Source: Tridacna crocea (lineage: Eukaryota; Mollusca; Bivalvia; Cardiida; Cardiidae). From it: a stretch of 64,000 nucleotides of DNA. Below are positions 61,301 to 64,000 of the stretch, piece after piece. The first letter of the stretch is position 1, and every line of letters starts with the position of its first letter. The notes below the pieces were generated by a model. It had not been told where the DNA came from and did no database searches. It saw only the letters and a program-made list of their open reading frames with translations. The DNA is taken from positions 255,501 to 319,500 of the forward strand of contig OX031065.1 of assembly GCA_943736015.1 (NCBI GenBank), in the 5' to 3' direction. The translations under genes were made by a program, and so were the position numbers.

Positions 61301-63839
61301 ACTTAGTAAACATTGTGGAAAAAGGAAAAAATGCTGGTTACCAGCATGTTCTCCTTTTCCCACAATGTTTTCTTTCCTTCCTAGTAAAATTTCAGATTTT
61401 TCACATTAATTTCATTTTGTCATCTGCAATTACCCACTTTTTTGAAGTAGCTTAATTTCATCATTTTGTTTGAAAGGACAGATAACAATGTAAGAAAAGG
61501 AGAAAATAGTTTCTGGGATTTTCTGCCTTTCTGGGAATGTTTTCAACGCTGTCTACTTTAGATTAGGATCGTAACTATGGTAAAGAATTAATATACTTTT
61601 TGTGCTTTTCAAAAGCAAAAAGCTTAAACTTTTAATGATTGACAGAATGTTGTAACTGTTGTGTTGTTATATTTTAGGATAAAATCAAGGCACTACGGCT
61701 CAAGTTTGACACGATGCGGGAACGTCGTTCCAATATGCAAAGCTCAGACTTGAGTGATTTGGGATTTGAAGCCAAAAGAGAAGCAGACCCGAAGGTCAGA
61801 GTTGTTCCGATAAAGGTTGAGGGTCCGAAAACTGCTCCAAAACCTCCCCCAAAACCTGCTCCAAAACCATCCAAAAGCGTTGAGGGTGAGAAACAGGAAT
61901 TAAAGACGACCGCAAGTGACCGAAAATCAAGTATATCAGACGAAAAATTGCAAGGTTGTTGTTATAGCAGTTACCATTTACCAGCATTTTCTCCTTTTCC
62001 CAATATGTTTTCAGAGGGCATTTTCCTCTGGGTCATTAAAAAACCAGGGATTGTTTGGTAAAGGGTTAACTATACATGCATTTTTATTATACTGCAAAGA
62101 AAATGATCTGATTGTTTAACATGCCGGGGACATATATCAGGTATACATATATCAGCCAAAGGGTTAAATATCAATAGGGGAACCCATATAACATGGGCAG
62201 GAAACCATCAAGTTATGACAGAGTTATGCCCCTTATTCAACCTACGGTATTTCCTGAAAATTATTCTACATGTATATCTAAAAGCAATTGCAGCTTAGCG
62301 TAGGCAGCTGTATACACTGCACTGTTTTTCTTTCAGAGTTGGAAGAAGCATTTCACTTGTTTGATATGAACAGAGATGGGATGATAACAAAGGAAGAGTT
62401 AGGGGCGGTGCTTTACGCCCTCGGGCAGAGACCCACAGTGATGGAGGTACAGGACATGATCCGTTCCGTTGATATAGATAGTAAGTGGTTCATTTGTAAA
62501 TCATGTCAAACTGTCTATATTGTTCATTCTGTCTGTCAGTGCTTTACCAAACAATTCTGTGACCCAAAGATTCAAAGCCTTTGAAAACCCCGTAACCATT
62601 ATTTTCTCTACTTTCCAATATATTTTCTGCCCTTTCCAAAACAAATTTCAAATTTTGAGTCACATTTATAATGTATTCTGCAAATTCATTCTATTTGGTC
62701 CAGTGCAAAGTTTTGTCCTTTGGTAAAGAGTTTAGGTATTATCAATACATCACACTTATAAAGCAAGATTGGTTATAATTAAAACTTGCACAAGCATTCT
62801 CAAAAAACTGATTTTTTCAGGAATAAAATTACTGGATATCTACTTGTGAAGAAAATTGTTGTCATAGTTATTTGATCATATGTATTAATTATCTTTTAAA
62901 ATAGACCCCTGCATGTACACTGAGATAATCTTGGCATCGTGGCGCGCTGATAAACATGACTTTCTTTGGGCAAGGTCCTTTGTCTCTTTGCAAGACAATC
63001 GTTTTGCATAAATGAGTTAAAAGTGGTAGAGGGAGTGTTACTGGTTGGAATGCCCAGCACTGCCAAATTCTTTTAGGGTATTACTGATAGTTGTTTGCTG
63101 CTTGTTATTTCAACAATGGTTATGTGGGAAAGCAGTCAGTAGCTTGGGGAGAATATTGTGCAGAGTTCTAGTAAAAAAAAGCTCAAGGAGAGTATGGCTA
63201 AGTGCACTGGCCACAGAGATATAACCTAATTGATGTTGAAACACCATTACAGACAAGGAAAATATTTATCTATGAGATATTGTATCATCTTGTATCTCTT
63301 GTTAGCCTGTTTTTTTTTTTCGAAGACAAGGTTGAGTTATGGGAAAAGCTATGTCATTGTCTGCATTGTCATTGTCATTCAAGATGATATTTACTTCAAA
63401 CTTGAGCGAGTTGGTTACCATCAAAGGGGAACCCATACAGCAGGTGAGGTAATCATCAATTTATTTTTCACAGACTTATGCCCCTTTTTGGACTGAGACT
63501 TTTACTGAAGTCAAACTACTGCACCCTATAGTTGGCACCTGCTTAAGTATGATGGTCTTGTTTTGTATGACCTGTTTCAACAACATTTTAAGTTTTATCA
63601 CAACTAGCAGTCACTTAGTTATTATTTCATTCTTAGAAGTGGATTATCATTTTAATTTTTCAGGAAATGGCAAGATTGATTTTGAAGAGTTTGTAAAAAT
63701 CTTCTCAATGAAGATTTCAATCGACCCCGAGGAGGAATTACACGAGGTGTTTTGTATCTTTGACCAAAACAGTGACGGCTTCATTACGGCAGACGAACTC
63801 TATGAAATGTTAAAAAAGCTGGGAGAGAGCATTACAATT
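58394..63839 (+). CDS. Calmodulin-like EF-hand protein with Lys/Pro-rich N-terminal extension (3' end outside window)
   Basis: Proposed exons are 58394-58396 (ATG only), 61678-61954, 62337-62480 and 63664-63839, joining in phase to 200 codons open at the right edge. Residues 2-93 are polar, with a Lys/Pro run (APKPPPKPAPKP, about residues 52-63). EF-hand loops are DMNRDGMITKEE (103-114), DIDRNGKIDFEE (139-150) and DQNSDGFITADE (175-186). All have acidic residues at positions 1, 3 (N in loop 3) and 12 and Gly at 6. The 36-residue spacing is that of calmodulin, so a fourth EF-hand is expected beyond the window. A calcium sensor role is family knowledge; its target is unknown. The extension of about 90 residues before EF1 is unlike true calmodulin. 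The three downstream exons are near certain; the ATG exon is inferred. Confidence 0.85.
58423..59452. mobile_element. Cluster of five hairpin MITE copies in EF-hand intron 1
   Basis: Pieces are 58423-58540 (left part), 58550-58772, 58769-59017 (two left halves fused), 59062-59228 (left end lost) and 59225-59452 (shares TTAA). Cores include GCTGGTTTCCAGC and GCTTGTTACCAGC, mostly decayed. Confidence 0.82.
59602..59882. mobile_element. Hairpin MITE with both outer arms of the same type
   Basis: Left arm: TAAAATTCCAGACTTGACC...ATCTGCAGAC. Right arm: GTCTGCAAATGGTTTCAATT...GCTAAAATTTTGTC. In other copies only one side carries this sequence, so here the whole 281 bp is an inverted repeat. Confidence 0.88.
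60066..60178. repeat. ~110-bp hairpin
   Basis: ACCCTACATTATGGGTACTC...GGAATCGTCTC and its mirror GGCGATTCTAATGAGTACCC...AACATAGGGTTT, with outer ATTAATCTCCACT / AGAAATAATA. It is unrelated to the MITE palindrome. Confidence 0.9.
60448..60676. mobile_element. Hairpin MITE, intact, 229 bp
   Basis: TTAACTCATTACCACATGAG to GAGTGGTAATGGGTTAA; core GGTTACC, one mismatch in the arms (CCGGCATTTTCTTC). Confidence 0.95.
60689..60997. mobile_element. Half hairpin MITE followed by an intact copy
   Basis: 60689-60768 stops at GCTGGTTAG. 60771-60997 is of the CCCAAAC/GTTTGGGAAAGGG subfamily with core GCTGGACCAGC. Confidence 0.9.
61181..61590. mobile_element. Decayed hairpin MITE pieces before EF-hand exon 2
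   Basis: 61181-61240 (GCTGGTTACCAGCATTTTTT), 61257-61450 (perfect core, decayed ends) and 61470-61590 (TAAGAAAAGGAGAAAATAGT). Confidence 0.75.
61678..61954 (+). CDS. EF-hand gene exon 2 (Lys/Pro-rich extension)
   Basis: The acceptor is TATATTTTAG. The exon encodes DKIKALRLKFDTMRERRS at its start and SISDEKLQ at its end, leaving one base (G) for a Glu codon completed by the next exon. The donor CAAG|GTTGTT is weak, but it is the only cut that gives ...DEKLQ-ELEEAF in frame. The interior is rich in K, P, E and S, as expected of a disordered linker. A half hairpin MITE begins 17 bases past the donor. Confidence 0.85.
61971..62068. mobile_element. Half hairpin MITE adjacent to the exon 2 donor
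   Basis: Starts in the palindrome centre (GTTACCATTTACCAGC), ends GTTTGGTAAAGGGTTAA. The left half would overlap the exon end and is absent. Confidence 0.82.
62337..62480 (+). CDS. EF-hand gene exon 3 (EF1 and start of EF2)
   Basis: The acceptor is TTTCTTTCAG and the donor GTAAGT. The exon encodes ELEEAFHLFDMNRDGMITKE and continues EELGAVLYALGQRPT to RSVDID. This is the classic helix-loop-helix EF1 and the incoming helix of EF2; the intron cuts the second loop after its third residue. Confidence 0.95.
62540..62734. mobile_element. Decayed hairpin MITE after exon 3
   Basis: CTTTACCAAACAATTCTGTG to CTTTGGTAAAGAGTTTA. The palindrome is mostly lost (CCGTAACCATTATTTTCTC). Confidence 0.75.
62735..63663. 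other. EF-hand intron 3 with a SINE fragment
   Basis: About 63030-63245 (+) has the SINE body: GGTTATGTGGGAAAGCAGTC and GAGAATATTGTGCAGAGTTC. The remainder shows no exon. Confidence 0.65.
63664..63839 (+). CDS. EF-hand gene exon 4 (rest of EF2 and EF3)
   Basis: The acceptor is AATTTTTCAG. The exon completes Arg and the second loop (NGKIDFEE), then FVKIFSMKISIDPEEELHEV and the third loop DQNSDGFITADE with its exit helix LYEMLKKLGESITI. The donor is GTAAGA at 63840, leaving phase 0. A hairpin MITE starts at TTAA 63856, only 16 bases beyond the donor. Confidence 0.94.
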
Positions 63840-63855
63840 GTAAGATATTGTATCT

Positions 63856-64000
63856 TTAACTCTTTACCACACCTTCCTGAGTTTTGAAGACCCTCTGTAA
63901 GAAGCTTTTTCAAAAACATTATGGGTAAAGGAGGAAATGCTGGTTACCAGGTTCTCAAAAATCTGTCTTGCAGAGGATCGTTAAAAATGTTAGAATTTGA
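63856..64000. mobile_element. Hairpin MITE at the right edge
   Basis: TTAACTCTTTACCACACCTT, GGAGGAAATGCTGGTTACCA; the right arm is shortened to GGTTCTCAAAAATC and the copy runs off or nearly off the window. Confidence 0.82.

Noticed and set aside
61674-61874. Gly/Phe-rich ORF on the minus strand
   Set aside because: Shadow of the Lys/Pro-rich EF-hand exon 2 on the plus strand.

Overview
The window is eukaryotic, AT-rich and dominated by introns and repeats. Short exons with GT/AG boundaries, long introns, tRNA-derived SINEs, tandem-repeat elements of the bivalve 'pearl' kind and a 16.1/19.4/32.4 kb element that I associate with zebra mussel (Dreissena) together point to a bivalve mollusc, most likely a dreissenid. 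The species call is inference; no bacterial gene structure is present.

Two genes are well supported, both on the + strand. From 9.3 to 23.1 kb lie the last nine coding exons of an SLC7 light-chain amino-acid transporter of the LAT type (SLC7A5/SLC7A8-like). All splice phases agree and the exons encode 329 residues plus a stop; the N-terminal third lies upstream of the window. From 58.4 kb to the right edge is a calmodulin-like EF-hand gene: a likely first exon whose only coding triplet is the ATG, a Lys/Pro-rich exon, and two exons carrying three canonical EF-hand loops. It continues past the window. Between them (about 23-58 kb) I find no convincing multi-exon gene, only weak candidate exons at 43.5, 46.36 and 47.78 kb.

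The rest is mostly mobile DNA. One short element of about 229 bp dominates, with about ninety copies or pieces by hand count. It is bounded by TTAA, has CCC...GGG terminal inverted repeats and carries a near-perfect ~60 bp palindrome at its centre. The TTAA plus CCC/GGG ends are those of piggyBac-type non-autonomous elements (MITEs). Copies are chained end to end sharing one TTAA, nested in each other, and partly deleted at the palindrome.

A second layer consists of longer elements (0.8-2.2 kb) in several sequence families: F2 at 1.9, 6.4, 29.0, 33.3 and 48.4 kb; F3 at 23.3 kb; F4 at 37.6 and 51.8 kb; fragments F5 at 11.8 kb and F6 at 36.7 kb. Their interiors are unrelated, but they share a plan: a T-run, a 5' hairpin, a CCGT-like microsatellite, usually an array of 145-360 bp tandem units, a subterminal inverted repeat and a 3' end near CTCTTGTT. 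This is the plan of pearl/Helentron-associated (HINE) elements. Many of them sit inside the palindromic MITE.

Smaller layers are tRNA-derived SINEs, a long-TIR MITE, several isolated hairpins and minisatellites. The most interesting unexplained structure is the hairpin MITE itself, whose palindrome core differs between subfamilies with both arms changed together.
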